Shown here: piece by piece, positions 12,391 through 25,584 of the stretch
Numbering within the stretch: position 1 is the stretch's first letter
Layout: each line of letters starts with the position of its first letter
Origin: Ipomoea triloba
Taxonomy: Eukaryota > Streptophyta > Magnoliopsida > Solanales > Convolvulaceae
Length of the DNA: 64,000 nt
Assembly (NCBI RefSeq): GCF_003576645.1
Contig: NC_044930.1
Span: 8,359,314 to 8,423,313, forward strand
Direction of reading: 5' to 3'
Program-made: the position numbers and the translations under genes
The notes under the pieces: model-generated
What the model was told of the DNA's origin: nothing
What the model saw: only the letters and a program-made list of their open reading frames with translations
Database searches by the model: none

Positions 12391-15266
12391 CTAAACCACC
12401 ATAGCTTCATCATCTGGAAGAAAATTCACAGTTTCATACTTTGCAACATGGCCATACTTGGAGGTACTGTACTTTTTGTACACTGCATTAAGTTTCCCAG
12501 TTGCTGCCTTGTGATGGAAAGAAATCATCAGTTTTGAGCACTCCCTGTTTACACAAAAATTCATCACTTCTTTAAGTTTGTTTCATTATCAAGACAACAA
12601 AAAAGAACAAACAAATACTACATTGTAACAGTTGAGGAGATATTGGCTCCTTGTGTTTCATTTGGTTGAGAAAGTAGCTATGAACATATACTACATTGTA
12701 ACAGAGTCAATAGTACTCAAAAAAAAAATGGCAGATTGGCTACTTACAAGAGCTGATCTTGAGCGTAGCCGCTATACTTCTCACAAGTTCTATCCCACTG
12801 CTGGAAGCCGCTCAGACCGCTTTGAGCAGTAAAGATTGCTGCAGCTGCTAACAGAGAAGGCGGGAACCTCAGCATCGGGTACTCAACAAGGCATAGATCG
12901 ATCATGAAGAAAGCCATGTGTTCCGACTGTATCAATATCAGAAAACAGTAAGACATGACCCCCTTTTCTCAAAGTCAATTAGTATATCCGAGTTTGCTTA
13001 AAAGGGATTTTTTTTTTCCAACTAACCTTCTTGTCACATTGGGCAGCCTTAAGAAACCGCCTCATAAACACATATGGTGTGGGCACAGACATGTTGAATT
13101 GTAACATGTTAACCATTAACTTCTCCTGTTTCAAAAATATGCAGTAAGTTAAAATGAAAGGACAGTGGGGGATTCGGTTTATGTTAGAATAAAGTTTTTT
13201 TTTTTAAAAGATGTTACCATGTCCAATACTTCCTGTCTGGTGTAAGCCTTATCTGAAATCAATATGAGATCTTCCACCACAGGAACAGACACTTCTTCAT
13301 ATTTGCAAGCGAGAAGCATTGCTGTTACTCCAACAAGCTGGAGTTTTTTCCTCATTACCGGTTGGACAGCTAAGAATCGGTCTATGAGATTCACAGTCAG
13401 ATACAGGGTCTCCTCCATCAATTCAAACTTGTAATGTACCTATATGTACCTCCCCATCAGTCAGTAAAGTTACTCCCTTCTCTTGATATAAAAAAGATTG
13501 AGAAGATACACGGGGTCTTTGGTTATTACCTCGATGAGCCAATCAACGAGAATGCCTCTCATTCTTGCGTTAATATCAGGCTGCTGATCCATGTAGTCTA
13601 GGGGTACACAGCTAGAACTCTATCGCAAAATGTGAAAAATGAATTAAACATTGATCCAAGATTATATCCTCAAAATGTGGACAATCGACAAAATAATCAA
13701 GATTTTATACAAGTTTGCCTCACCTCTATCTTCTTGTAGTAAGCATATATGTCATCGACATACTCAACTACCGCAAGTGCATTCTTCTTGTCAGGACTGT
13801 CTATATCCAAGATTATATCCTCCTCCTCTAAATCCTCCATTTCAACCTCCTTATCCTGCATCAAGAACAAATCAACAATCATCCAAAAAACATCCAAAAC
13901 CACACTCGAGGTTCACTACGGCCTAATACCATCTCGTCCTCTATTTCCTCCAGCATAGCTTCTGTGTGTTGCACAAACATCGGGACAGCAAAGTCATCAG
14001 CAGCAGCCTTGTAATCTTCAACATCATAGTGATTCATATGTGTTGCTGAATGGAGAGGCGGCTTAGTGGCCTGTTCCAATGAAATTGGTCAGAATCTAAA
14101 ATATAGAACTGAACATATATAGAGTACTTAAACTAAACAATAATCCCGGCAAATATTAACCTGAATGGTTGATGGTTGCTGATGCTGATGTTGCTGTTTG
14201 TTAGCCATCTGTGCAGCCGAATTCCTATGGAAACAGCAAGAAGGCAATTTTAAAATCATGGTCATTCAAACAAAAAATTTCCTTTCAATTATCAGACCTT
14301 GTAACTGGACGATGAACATGACCTGGAGGTGGGTTCTTGTTAGAGACATTGGCAATATTTCTATCAAGATTTGGCAAAACAAAAAGGAGAGTAATCAATA
14401 AAAGCCATTCTTTTTCTCAATCACTAATATAATGGGAAAAAAAATCTTTTTTTCAGAACAAAAGGGGGTAAACAGATGAAATACTAGGGTTTCAGGAATC
14501 TTAATCTGAGAAGACATTCAAGATTTGGCAAACAAGGATGATATAATCATAAAAGCCAAAGCTTTTTCACAATCATTAATGTAATGAAAAATCAAATCTT
14601 TTTCAGATTTGAAAGGTAGAAAACAGATGAATACTAGGATTTCAGAAATCTTAATCTGAGAAGAAGACATCCAAGATTTGGCAAACAAGGATGATAATCA
14701 ATAAAAGCCAAATCTTTTTCACAACCATTAATATATAATGAAAAACTAAATCTTTTTCAGAACAAAAGGGGGGAAAACAGATGAAATACTAGGTTTCAGA
14801 AATCTTAATCTGAGAAGAAGACATTCCAGATTTAGCAAACAAGGATGATAATCAATAAAACCCAAATCTTTTTCACAGTCATTTACCAAATCTTTTTCAG
14901 AACAAAAGGGGGAAAACAGATGAAATACTGGGGTTTCAGAAATCTTACTCTGAGAAGACATTTCCCTTGTAGACAGCACAAGGATGCTGTATAGGTCCGT
15001 TGATGGTGCTTAACGCCCTCCGGTTTTGTCCCATTCCTGCATCAAGTTTCCCCCTTCCAGCCATTAAACCCCCTCCACCTAAAATTTCCAGTATAACACA
15101 ATCAAAATAGGATGCCCAAAGTAAGAAGATCAAGTGAACTCAAAACCAAAGTAAATCTAAAACCATTTGAGAAAGAGAGAAGGGGAAAAAACATTGAAAT
15201 TTTCATCTTACCGTGAAGATTTGAGGGCCTGATAACGCCTGGGTAATTCTCTTCTGATCCAGCCAT
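12391..15266 (-). CDS. CYCB2: G2/mitotic-specific cyclin B2
   Basis: Eleven exons join in frame to 442 aa: 15212-15266, 14949-15078, 14298-14360, 14161-14224, 13930-14070, 13724-13855, 13530-13619, 13218-13439, 13027-13125, 12748-12926 and 12391-12544. It starts [20 protein letters not shown] destruction-box-like RRALSTIN lies at residues 38-45, where APC/C would direct proteolysis after metaphase. The cyclin box shows [19 protein letters not shown], then [17 protein letters not shown] and [11 protein letters not shown], which would bind a CDK. The C-terminal cyclin fold ends with [11 protein letters not shown]. The N-terminal [14 protein letters not shown] and poly-Gln/His stretch (QQHQHQQ) fit plant B2 cyclins. 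Its role in G2/M entry is known from the family. Two AACGG cores upstream fit M-phase transcription. Confidence 0.95.
12640..12732 (+). mobile_element. SINE 3' fragment in cyclin intron 10
   Basis: The sequence with GGTTGAGAAAGTAGCT, then TACATTGTAACAGAGTC and an A-tail matches the 3' half of a SINE-like stretch at 57130-57230. It lies in the last intron, opposite to the gene's orientation. Confidence 0.55.
14351..14948 (-). repeat. About 150-bp tandem repeats in cyclin intron 2
   Basis: Four related units repeat with period 140-154 bp. Each contains the exon 2 end motif (tctgagaagacat), a 'CAAATCTTTTTCA' block and 'AACAGATGAAATACT'. Anchor motif AATCTTA(A/C)TCTGAG occurs at 14497, 14647, 14801 and 14941. 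Only the last (14941) carries the working donor, GTAAG on the minus strand. The other three read TTAAG, so they cannot serve as GT donors. Confidence 0.85.
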
Positions 15267-15900
15267 CTTGGACTAGAAAAGCTAAATAAAACAAAGAATC
15301 GTCAGATTACAAAAATCCCATCACTAAGCAAATCCGAAACAATTAGTCTACAAGGGAAAAAAAAAAAAAAAAAAACTGAAAAGATAGATCAAACTGTAAA
15401 AAAATTTCCCTTGAAAAAAAAAAATCAAGAATCGAACCCAGATCATGAAAATAATCCTATAAAAAAACTAATGAAAACCTACAAGATTTTCGATTAAAGA
15501 TCAAGACTTTCGGTTCAAAAACATGAAAAAAGCCGTGGGGAATACGAAGAGAACTCCTTGAAATCGATCAAATAAATTAAATTGATTTACCTTGGTAAAA
15601 GAGTATCCCTCAAATCTTGTTTTCTCTCTCTCTCTATGCCTTGTTCTTGAGGAGGATGGGTTTTAGGGAAATGGACTATGAAAGGAAATGCGGAAGGAAG
15701 GATATAATCCACTTTCAAACAGCGGCACTCGCCACTCAGTTTTGTATATTTTGAATATAACGGCTAGTCTTGCCCTTGGCACCGTCGCGTTGATCTGTGC
15801 TTTAACGGTTCTCTTGCCCCCACTCCTTTCAAAAAAAAATTTTAACATTAATTCCCATTCCCCTTTTTATTTAAAGCTTGAGTAGGTTAATTAAGAAAAC
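15267..15900 (-). promoter_or_regulatory. Cyclin 5' UTR intron and promoter with MSA-like motifs
   Basis: A donor CCAAG/GTAAATC (exon edge 15591) and an acceptor TTTTCTAG/TCCAAG just before the ATG suggest a leader intron at 15273-15590. The leader exon near 15620 is CT-rich. Two AACGG cores, in TATAACGGCTA (15759-15763) and TTTAACGGTTC (15804-15808), resemble the MSA element bound by three-repeat MYB factors in M-phase genes. MSA function is known for the family; activity here is inferred. Confidence 0.5.
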
Positions 15901-15968
15901 CAACAGAAAAAAGTCATCTTTGGACAGTTTTTTTTTTTTTTTCATTTTTGGAAACTAAAAATATTTAT

Positions 15969-16347
15969 ACTCCAAAAGAGTAAACCTCATGCCACATGTC
16001 TTGATTTTATAGAAGGAAGATAAAAATAAAGTAATAAAAACGGTGGCCCAAATTTTTTTAAAATGATTAAAGGGTGACATGTAAGCATGTAGTAGAAAAT
16101 GAGGTTGAATGTGAGAGTACGTATAGTATTACTCATTTTTACCCCACCTAATTTTCCTCTGATATTTCTTCTTCTAACATGACTTTCATTTATTATATTT
16201 CCATGAATTGATTGACCCCACAATTAAAAAATAATTTAGTTAATAATCAAATATTCAAAAGTCCAATCAGATAATATTATGTTAGGAGAGGAATTAGATT
16301 GTAGGTCAAATATAGAAAGAGTATGTAATATTACTCTTTTGAAAACT
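15969..16347. mobile_element. MITE-like inverted-repeat element
   Basis: The ends ACTCCAAAAGAGTAA and TTACTCTTTTGAAAACT are inverted copies bounding AT-rich DNA without coding potential. No clean target duplication was found. Confidence 0.4.
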
Positions 16348-17233
16348 ACATATTTCATTTTTTTTTTTGAGTACACATATTTCATATTTCATCGTTTGGA
16401 AATTTCATAAATTTTATAACCCGTTTTATACGTTTATATATATATTAAACTGAATGATGAATAATATTCGATAATTCTAAAAAAAAAAATAGTTTACAAT
16501 AAGTTTAAACTTTTTTATATTGTTGTATGACCTTGTTTTTGTCCGTTGTGAGATTGCCTTCGTATTTATAATTTCAAATTTTGAAAGTAAATTCAGTATA
16601 ACATAAAGTGGTGTCAATAATTATATATATTTTTGACTTTTAAAATCTTAAACAAGTTACAAAGATAGTACACATTTTTCATAAAATTATATAATGTTTA
16701 TGGTCGAGTTAGCTATTAGTTGCCATATAAATTATTTTTAAAAAAAATTACACATTCATCATTCACATGACCTATCATATAAGTAAAAGATATTGTAACT
16801 AAAAAATTCAAAATTTTACCCATTGTAATAATTATAGCAAATGCTGTTACATTTGATGATTTTAATACTAAACTTTTTATTAGTTCATTTGAATAATGAA
16901 TATTTTTGTTGTCTCATTTTGTTTGTCTTATTTATTATTTATTGATAAAATCAATGATTCTTTCCACACTTAGTTTCTCTAACATTTTACAATAATTTTT
17001 AAATTTGATCTTTGTATTTGATAGTACTTTTGATATAGTTTATAAATGCACAAATTTCATATATCAATACTAAACTTTTTTTTTTAAACACTCATAATTC
17101 CCTCTATTCTAAACTTTCTTAATCATTTTCAGCCTAAAGAATCTAAGGCTTCCAAAAATTAAATTGTAATTAAATAATTCGAATTAAGCTTAACCAACAC
17201 ATAAAAAGGGACCGATGAATTATTATTTTAAGA
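16348..17233. other. AT-rich intergenic DNA
   Basis: No gene or clear repeat boundary seen. Confidence 0.5.
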
Positions 17234-17816
17234 AATAAGGGTCAAATTGGCCACTGAACTAATACAACAATGCAATTAGGCCATCGAACTAAAAAACAAT
17301 GCAATTGGGTCCCTGAACTATACGAATTCATGCAATTTCATCCAAAATTACCTGTTTTACCTGATGTGCCGGTTACTAATTTTAAAAATGATATTTTAAA
17401 ATAATTTTAAATAAAATAATTAATTTAAATTTCAATTTAAATTAAAAAAAAAACTGTCGGCCGGAGACGAAGCCGACCTTCGTCTCCATGGCCAGGAGAA
17501 CCTTCGTCTCCTTGCCGGAGCCGGAGACGAAGATGACGCTCCGGCCATGGAGACGAGGCCGGTTCGTCTCCAACCGGTATTTTTTATTATTATTATTATT
17601 TTTTTAATTTCAATTTTAATTTTAATTATTTATTTTATTTAAAATTATTTTAAAATATTATTTTTAAAATTGATAACCGGCACACCAGGTAAAACATGTC
17701 ATTTTGGATGGAATTGCATTAATTTGTGTAGTTCAGGGACCCAATTGCATTGTTTTTTAGTTCGATGACCTAATTCCATTTTTATGTGTAGTTCAGTAGC
17801 ATATTTGACCCTTATT
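17234..17816. mobile_element. Foldback MITE with GC-rich core
   Basis: The ends AATAAGGGTCAAATTGG and TTTGACCCTTATT bound arms carrying 'GCAATTGGGTCCCTGAACTA' and its complement. The centre (about 17456-17575) is sharply GC-rich and repeats GGAGACGAAG/CTTCGTCTCC in both orientations, unlike the AT-rich arms. Confidence 0.75.
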
Positions 17817-17860
17817 CCTTATTTTTACGTATTGTATCAAAATTACTTACTTTGTAAAGC

Positions 17861-18192
17861 TAAGGCCATCCCCAATAGCATTCTTAGACACAAAGTTTAA
17901 GAAGAAAAAAAACTGACATGTGTATTTTTTAAAACAAATTAGAAGATGAAATTAAAACTGGATTTTTCTCCTGCTATTTCCAAATTTTGTCAGTCCCAGT
18001 GGAGCATACCTTTTGGCATAATAACTGCGCCTCACTTTCGTGCCCAGGTGGGCGCGTAATATTATTTTTGTTTAGTTTTTTTATTTGTTTTGTCAGCTTT
18101 TTTTTTTCTTCCACCCTCATTTTCTCTTTCTAATCATACTTACAAAATCTCCTAAAAAACAACACCAAAATTTTATCTATTGGAGAAGGCAT
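17861..18192. mobile_element. MITE, 'GGCCATCCCCAATAG' type
   Basis: The ends TAAGGCCATCCCCAATAG and CTATTGGAGAAGGCATA are imperfect inverted copies. A related element lies at 36065-36418, sharing a 'CACTTACAAAAnCT' block and a GGCGCG-containing middle. Confidence 0.5.
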
Positions 18193-18586
18193 AATAAAAA
18201 TTTGGTCAATTTAGTTATGTACCTTTAAAATGGTATATTAAAGGATAATTATTAACACCACTCATTAAAATTGATCGTTAGTTTTTGAACAAGAAATTGA
18301 TCATTAACTTTGATGCATGACATTGACGTCATCACTATCGTATCAACATGATATGATTTAGCATCCAACTCAAATATTATTTTATTAATATTTAAAATTA
18401 ATTAATTTTAATCACTAAATCTCTAATATGTTTGTTGAAAATTTTGCGAAATTGTGCAAATTAGGATTTTTTGTTCGTATATGTTCTTAATTGGGTTAAC
18501 TCGGTGAACGGCAGGTATCAAAGGCGTCAATGAGGGGAAAGGATAATATTGCCTTAGCTTCCATTTTAACGTTGGTTTGACGACCA

Positions 18587-19127
18587 ACCTAACGGAAGAC
18601 TAAAATAGGAGAGTTTTTGAAAGTCAATTAACTACATTAGGTGCAATTGAAAGTTGAAATGTAAAATTAAGAAAAAAAAATAGTCAAGGGACCATTTTGG
18701 GTAAGAACTCTATTATAATTATAAATTAAAGTAAAAATAAAATATTACCTATAAATTATATCAATGTTAAATAAATTATAAGTATATTTCAAATTATGAC
18801 ATATACACTAATAAATATATATTTATACATAATTCAATTAATATAAATCAGCATTTTTAAATTCTAACTAAAAATAATTAATACGCTTAGACAACTACAC
18901 TATAATATAATATCTATAGGAGTTTTTAATATTTATTATTATAAAAATAATTTATATTGTAATATATTTATTAAAATTTTATTTAAAAATGTACCCAATA
19001 AAAAAAATAGGGCTGTCAAAATGGGTCGAGGCCCGCGGGTTGGCCCGCCCCCGCCCCGCAGTGGGGCGGGTTAGGGTTTTAAAAATTAAGGCCCGCGGGC
19101 CAGACATTATATTAAATAAATAAATAA

Positions 19128-19187
<60 letters not shown>

Positions 19188-19394
19188 TTAAGTTAGCCAC
19201 TTAGCCCACGTAGGGTAGGAGTAGGAGTAAATCACTAAAAATCTAAAATACTAAATCCCTAAATCGATCAGTTCAGCCAGGATTGCGATTTGCGAGTTGC
19301 GACCGCCGTAGGAGAAGACGAGGATTGCGATTTGCGACCGCCGACTAGACTTCCCCTCGCCACTGCTTCCTGCTGCAGTCCAGCCGCTGCCGCC
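18587..19394. repeat. Duplicated segment, copy 1
   Basis: About 808 bp that recur at 23041-23904 at high identity. It holds the right end of a foldback-type repeat (AGTCAAGGGACCATTTTGGG), an AT-rich stretch, and the left part of a hAT-like element that starts at 19009. The Copia element interrupts it at 19395. Confidence 0.9.
19009..19394. mobile_element. Truncated hAT-like element, copy 1
   Basis: It starts AGGGCTGTCAAAATGGGTCG after an A-run, followed by GC-rich subterminal repeats (GCCCGCGGG). These match the complete copy at 23507-24590. It includes (AAAT)n and (AT)n arrays at 19113-19182. The right half is missing beyond the Copia insertion point. Confidence 0.75.
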
Positions 19395-19754
19395 TGTTAG
19401 ATATATTTAATCAAATATATCTATGTATTTAATTGAGAGAAAGAGGGGAAAGGACGAAGGAATATAGCTAGGAAACTTTTCTGAATTTTGCTTTGCTTTT
19501 TATTTCTTCACTCAATTACAATTCCTACGGCATTACTACAACATATATAAACATAGCAAACAAAGATGACAAAACATAATGTCATAATCAACAACCACTA
19601 ATCCATGTTTTGTGCTTTTTCCTACCCCACATCCCATAAAACATTCCATGTTTTAGGGGATATAATTATCCACTCCATACTACCATGTTTTCAGGCATTA
19701 CATCCACTTGGTTTATATTAATAATAATATATTATTATAATTATTATTACAACA
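19395..19754 (-). repeat. Copia 3' LTR (element on minus strand)
   Basis: A 360-bp repeat, TGTTAGATATAT...TTACAACA, starting TG and ending CA. A polypurine tract (AAGGGGGGCAA on the minus strand, 19755-19765) abuts it, which identifies it as the 3' LTR. Confidence 0.92.
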
Positions 19755-19786
19755 TTGCCCCCCTTAAACCAAGTTGGATATATTCG

Positions 19787-22635
19787 TCATCCCTTCTTCT
19801 TCAGTTTGAGAAATATCTTTGTCTTCAATGGCTTTGAAAAGATATCTGATTGTTGCTTGTAACCCCTTGCTACCAACCATGCCTTGAAACGGTCAATCTC
19901 ACCACTTGACTTGTATTTGGTTTTGTTGACCCACTTTACTCCAATTGGCTTCTTTCCGGGAGATAAGTCTGTTAACTCCCAAGTACCGTTCCTTTCAATG
20001 GCACACATCTTCTCATCCATTGCCTTAAGCCAATGAGTTTCTGTAGTAATCTCCTCAAATAATATAGGGTCACCATCTGCAAAAAGAGCAAACTGAACAA
20101 TCTCTTCATCAGTCAAGTCATTATCATTACCCAAAACATAATCTTCCAAACGAGCGGTAAGTGACGCTCGCGTTGAGATCTCCGAACTGATGACTCTGGC
20201 TGTAAAGAAGACTGAGCATTGTCTGAAACCAAGTGCTCATTATCAGGAATAATGGGAACAACTGGCATTTCTTCTTTAGTTGACCAATCCCATGCACCAT
20301 ATTCATCAAAAGTGACATCACAACTTATAACAACCTTTTGAGTTTCAGGATTATACAATTTATAAGCCTTTGAAGTGTCACTATAACCAATAAAAATACA
20401 CTTCTCACCTTTATCATCCAACTTCTTTCTCAACTGATCTGGCACATGTGCATATGCCAAACATCCAAAAACCTTGAGATGTCTGATAGAGGGTTTATTC
20501 CCACTCCAAGCTTCCTCAGGTGTCTTATCACGAACACTTTTAGTTGGACACCTGTTCAACACATGAACAGCACAAGCAACAGCTTCTTCCCAAAAAGGTT
20601 TAGGCAGATTTTTAGATTTCATCATGCATCTCACCATGTCCATGATAGACCTATTCTTCCTCTCAGCCACTCCGTTTTGTTGTGGAGTGTACCTAGCTGT
20701 CATTTGATGCTGAATACCATTTTTCTTTAAAAATTCATCGCATGCAATATATTCTGTACCTCTATCAGTTCTCAAAATTTTAATCTTATAACCACTTTGT
20801 TTTTCAACAAAAACCTTAAATTGTTGAAAAACATCACATGCATCTGACTTCTGTTTGAGAAAATAAACCCATGCTTTTCTACTGAAATCATCAATGAAGG
20901 TAACAAAGTACTTACAACTTCCATTTGAAGGGACTTCCAATGAACACAGATCTGAGTGAACAATCTCCAATTGCTTTGTGGCTCTCTTAGACTTGCCTAC
21001 AGGAAAAGGTTCTCTATGTTTCTTCCCAATCAAACAACTTTCACAAATTTTTTCAGGAACATTAATAATCGGCAAATCTGAAACAAGTTTCTTTCTTGCT
21101 AAATAATTTAATCCGGTGAAATGAAAATGCCCAAACCGCATATGCCACAACCAATTATCATCACGGATCTCATAATTAAAGCAAGTAAGAAGTGCATGGT
21201 TGATTTTTAAAGGAAATAGTCGATTTTGAGACATATTTACCTTTGCAATCAAAACTCCATTGGCATCAACAATGGTACAACACCCTTGAGTGATATTAAT
21301 TTTATATCCTTTTTCTGACAACTGTCCCATACTCAACAAATTTTGGTGTAATGCAGGAACATAGAAAACATCGGATATAAAATTGTGAGTACCATCCTTC
21401 AATTGAATAGAGATTTTACCTTTTCCCAAAATTGGCACTTTTGACTTATTTCCAAATGTCACCTCAGATCGTATTGATTCATCCAAGTCTGAAAACAATT
21501 CTTTCTTCCCACACATATGGTTACTACATCCAGTATCCAAGAACCATATGTTTTCATCTGCAGACAAACTGTTACTGGCCAAAAACCATATGTTTTCATC
21601 TGCAGACAAACTGTTACTGGCCAAAAATAAGGTTTCAGATTCAGTAGAACTCTCACCAGATTTTTCAGCTAAGGTTTCAGATTCAGTAGAACTCTCACCA
21701 GATTTTTCAGCAACATTTGCTTGATTTTCATGACTCTCACCAGATTTTTCAGCAACATTTGCTTGATTTTCATGATCATCCTCTTTATACCAGCAATCTG
21801 CAATTTTGTGTCCATATTTGCCGCAATTGTAGCAATTAAATGGAAATTTACCTTGCTTGGTATTATTACCTCCACCTCTTCCTTGATTGAAGTTACCTCG
21901 TCCCCTTCCTTGATTTGAGTTACCACGTCCTCTTCCTCTAAAACCTCCTCTACCTCTTCCACGACCTCTACCAGCTCCTTCACCTCTTTGATTAGAGCTA
22001 ATCATATTAAAGGTGACTTGGCTCTTCAAAGCTTCTTCTGCTAGTGGTTCCGATTTTGACGCAATCCTTTCAATATGACTTTCGATCATACATTTTAACT
22101 CGGCAATTGACAAGTCATCGGTATCGTGTGACTCTGTTATTGAAGCCACCACATGGTCATACTTCATCGGCATCGTTCGTAGAACTTTTTCAACCACTGC
22201 ACCATCCTCAATTGTGTCTCCGTATAACCTCATCTTATTTACAAGATCAATAAGACGAGAGAAATACATATCTACCGTTTCTGTAGAGGTCATCTCACAA
22301 CGATCATACAACCTTTTCAACGACTGCAACTTAGACTTCTGCGCCCAATCAACTCCTTTGTGTGACACCTCTAAGATGTCCCAAGCTTGTTTTGCCGTTT
22401 GAGCACTAGCTAGATGCCCAAAAATAGAGTAATGGACGCCTTGATGAATTTGTCCCAACGCCAATTGATCTCGCCGTGTCGCAGCTGCATCAGCTCCATC
22501 TGGTAGACCGGGATCAACATAGCTCCAAAGATTTTGAGCTTTCAAATGTGTTGTCATCATAATTTGCCAATAATTGTAATCGAGTTTCCCATCTAATTTA
22601 GGACCCGACCATACAATATTGAAATTATTGGCCAT
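19787..22635 (-). pseudogene. Copia gag-pol polyprotein, RT-deleted and frameshifted
   Basis: The main reading frame, 20113-22635, encodes 840 aa. In order it has a gag domain (from MANNFNIVWSGPKLDGKLDYN), Gly-Arg-rich repeats, a CCHC zinc knuckle (CYNCGKYGHKIADC), the protease motif DTGCSNHM, a GAG-pre-integrase HMRFGH region, and the integrase core (IVHSDLC, ERKNRSIMD). A one-base loss near 20150 shifts the frame. The second piece (19787-20149) carries the start of RT (WELTDLSPGKKPIGVKWV) and then jumps at GYKQ directly to the polyprotein's last residues (SDIFSKPLK), so the RT catalytic YxDD region and RNase H are absent. Three exact 14-residue tandem duplications sit between the zinc knuckle and the protease and may be assembly errors. 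It could not move without help from another element. Confidence 0.93.
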
Positions 22636-22690
22636 ATTTCACTAGAAAAAATATCTCAGGGTTGGAAGGTTGATAGGCTCTGATACCAAA

Positions 22691-23038
22691 TGTTAGATAT
22701 ATTTAATCAAATATATCTATGTATTTAATTGAGAGAAAGAGGAGAAAGGACGAAGGAATATAGCTAGGAAACTTTTTTGAATTTTGCTTTGCTTTTTATT
22801 TCTTCACTCCATTACAATTCCTACGGCATTACTACAACATATATAAACATAGCAAACAAAGATGACAAAACATAATGTCATAATCAACAACCACTAATCC
22901 ATGTTTTGTGTTTTTTCCTACCCCACATCCCATAAAACATTCCATGTTTTAGGGGATATAATTATCCACTCCATACTACCATGTTTTCAGGCATTACATC
23001 CACTTGGTTTATATTAATAATAATATATTATTATAATT
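22691..23038 (-). repeat. Copia 5' LTR, outer end truncated
   Basis: Nearly identical to the 3' LTR, but it stops at TATTATAATT and lacks the terminal ATTATTACAACA. The sequence then passes straight into the second copy of the duplicated segment. Confidence 0.9.
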
Positions 23039-23040
23039 AA

Positions 23041-24590
<1,550 letters not shown>

Positions 24591-24789
24591 AAAAAAATAC
24601 CAAAGATGAACTCAGCTCTAAATTATATGTATGTTATGTTTCACGTCACTTCTATAATAAAGAATACTTTTCAATGGTTCGGGTTATCAGGTTAGCCCAT
24701 TTAATTTCGGGTTAGTCTATCGAGCCATCAGACTTATCCGTTTCGGCTCATCGGACTAATGTTTTTTATCGGGCTATAGCCTTGTGGTT

Positions 24790-25206
24790 CAATTGTTATG
24801 CCATGGACCCGGGTCCATGTTCACAATTTCATAACTCCATGTAAATAATTTCATAACTCCATGTTCACAATTTCATTACCCATGTTCACAATTTCATAAT
24901 TTCATGTTCACAATTTCATAGCTCTACGTTCACAATTTCATAACTCTATGTTCACAATTTCATAACTCTATGTTCAATAGTATCAAAACTCTATGTTCAT
25001 CAGTATAACACAATTTTTGAATCTATGTAACAAAATTGTGAATATAGAGTTCAAAAATTGTGAATATTGAGTAATGTAATTTTGTATATTGAGATCTAAA
25101 ATTGTGAATATAGAGTTCTAAAATTGTGAACATAAAATTCTAATTTTGTGAACATAGACCCGGATCCACATTGTAAAATGGACTCGGGTCCATGGCATAA
25201 TTTGCC
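24790..25206. mobile_element. MULE-type MITE made of short repeats
   Basis: The ends CAATTGTTATGCCATGG and the complement of GGGCAAATTATGCCATGG are inverted copies. The flanks CTTGTGGTT (24781-24789) and CCTGTGGTT (25207-25215) form a 9-bp target duplication with one mismatch. Inside, a unit of about 22 bp (ATGTTCACAATTTCATAACT) repeats some eight times and then recurs in inverse orientation. Confidence 0.8.
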
Positions 25207-25584
25207 CCTGTGGTTTCAGTTTTATCGGACTAGCCCATTGATTTCGGGCCTGATTGACATAGTATGAACCAAAACCATATTCCAAATTAATGATAAGTAC
25301 AAATATGATATTTGTGATGCGACAAAACTATCGAGAAGTAAAACACACATCTCGAATTTGAGAAGTACTAGAAACACCTCTCGCCTATGTGGCCGAGAAG
25401 TAAACGTACCTTCCGGTTACAAGCAAAAGTTTACTGTTCGGCCCAACCTATAAGTAAGTTTATGGGTACTTGTAGTAGGCACCCGCACCGGTGAAGTGGT
25501 GGTAGGTTTTAAAAAGTCCATCCAATACAAATTGGAGATGGTAATAAATAAACAAAATACAAGATGAGTCGGGTGATGGAGCCG

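Larger units (their letters stand above)
19395..23038 (-). mobile_element. Ty1/Copia retrotransposon, internally deleted
   Basis: About 3.6 kb with two near-identical LTRs, a primer-binding site at 22676-22688 (TGGTATCAGAGCC on the minus strand, complementary to initiator tRNA-Met), gag-pol coding DNA and a polypurine tract. Complete Copia elements are nearer 5 kb. The shortfall is explained by loss of most of RT and RNase H. The LTRs differ at only a few positions, which suggests a fairly recent insertion. The outer 11-12 bp of the 5' LTR are missing and no target duplication flanks the element. Confidence 0.92.

Noticed and set aside
18979..19200. ORF with alternating Tyr-Ile
   Set aside because: It is the translation of an (AT)n microsatellite; the same occurs at 23477-23722 and 58320-58532.
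21536..21774. Natural 14-residue repeats in Copia gag
   Set aside because: All three are exact, occur once each and have the same 42-bp period as unrelated duplications elsewhere, so an assembly cause is more likely.
24817..24980. Regular short repeats suggesting a CRISPR-like array
   Set aside because: Units are contiguous with no unique spacers, in a plant MITE with target duplication.
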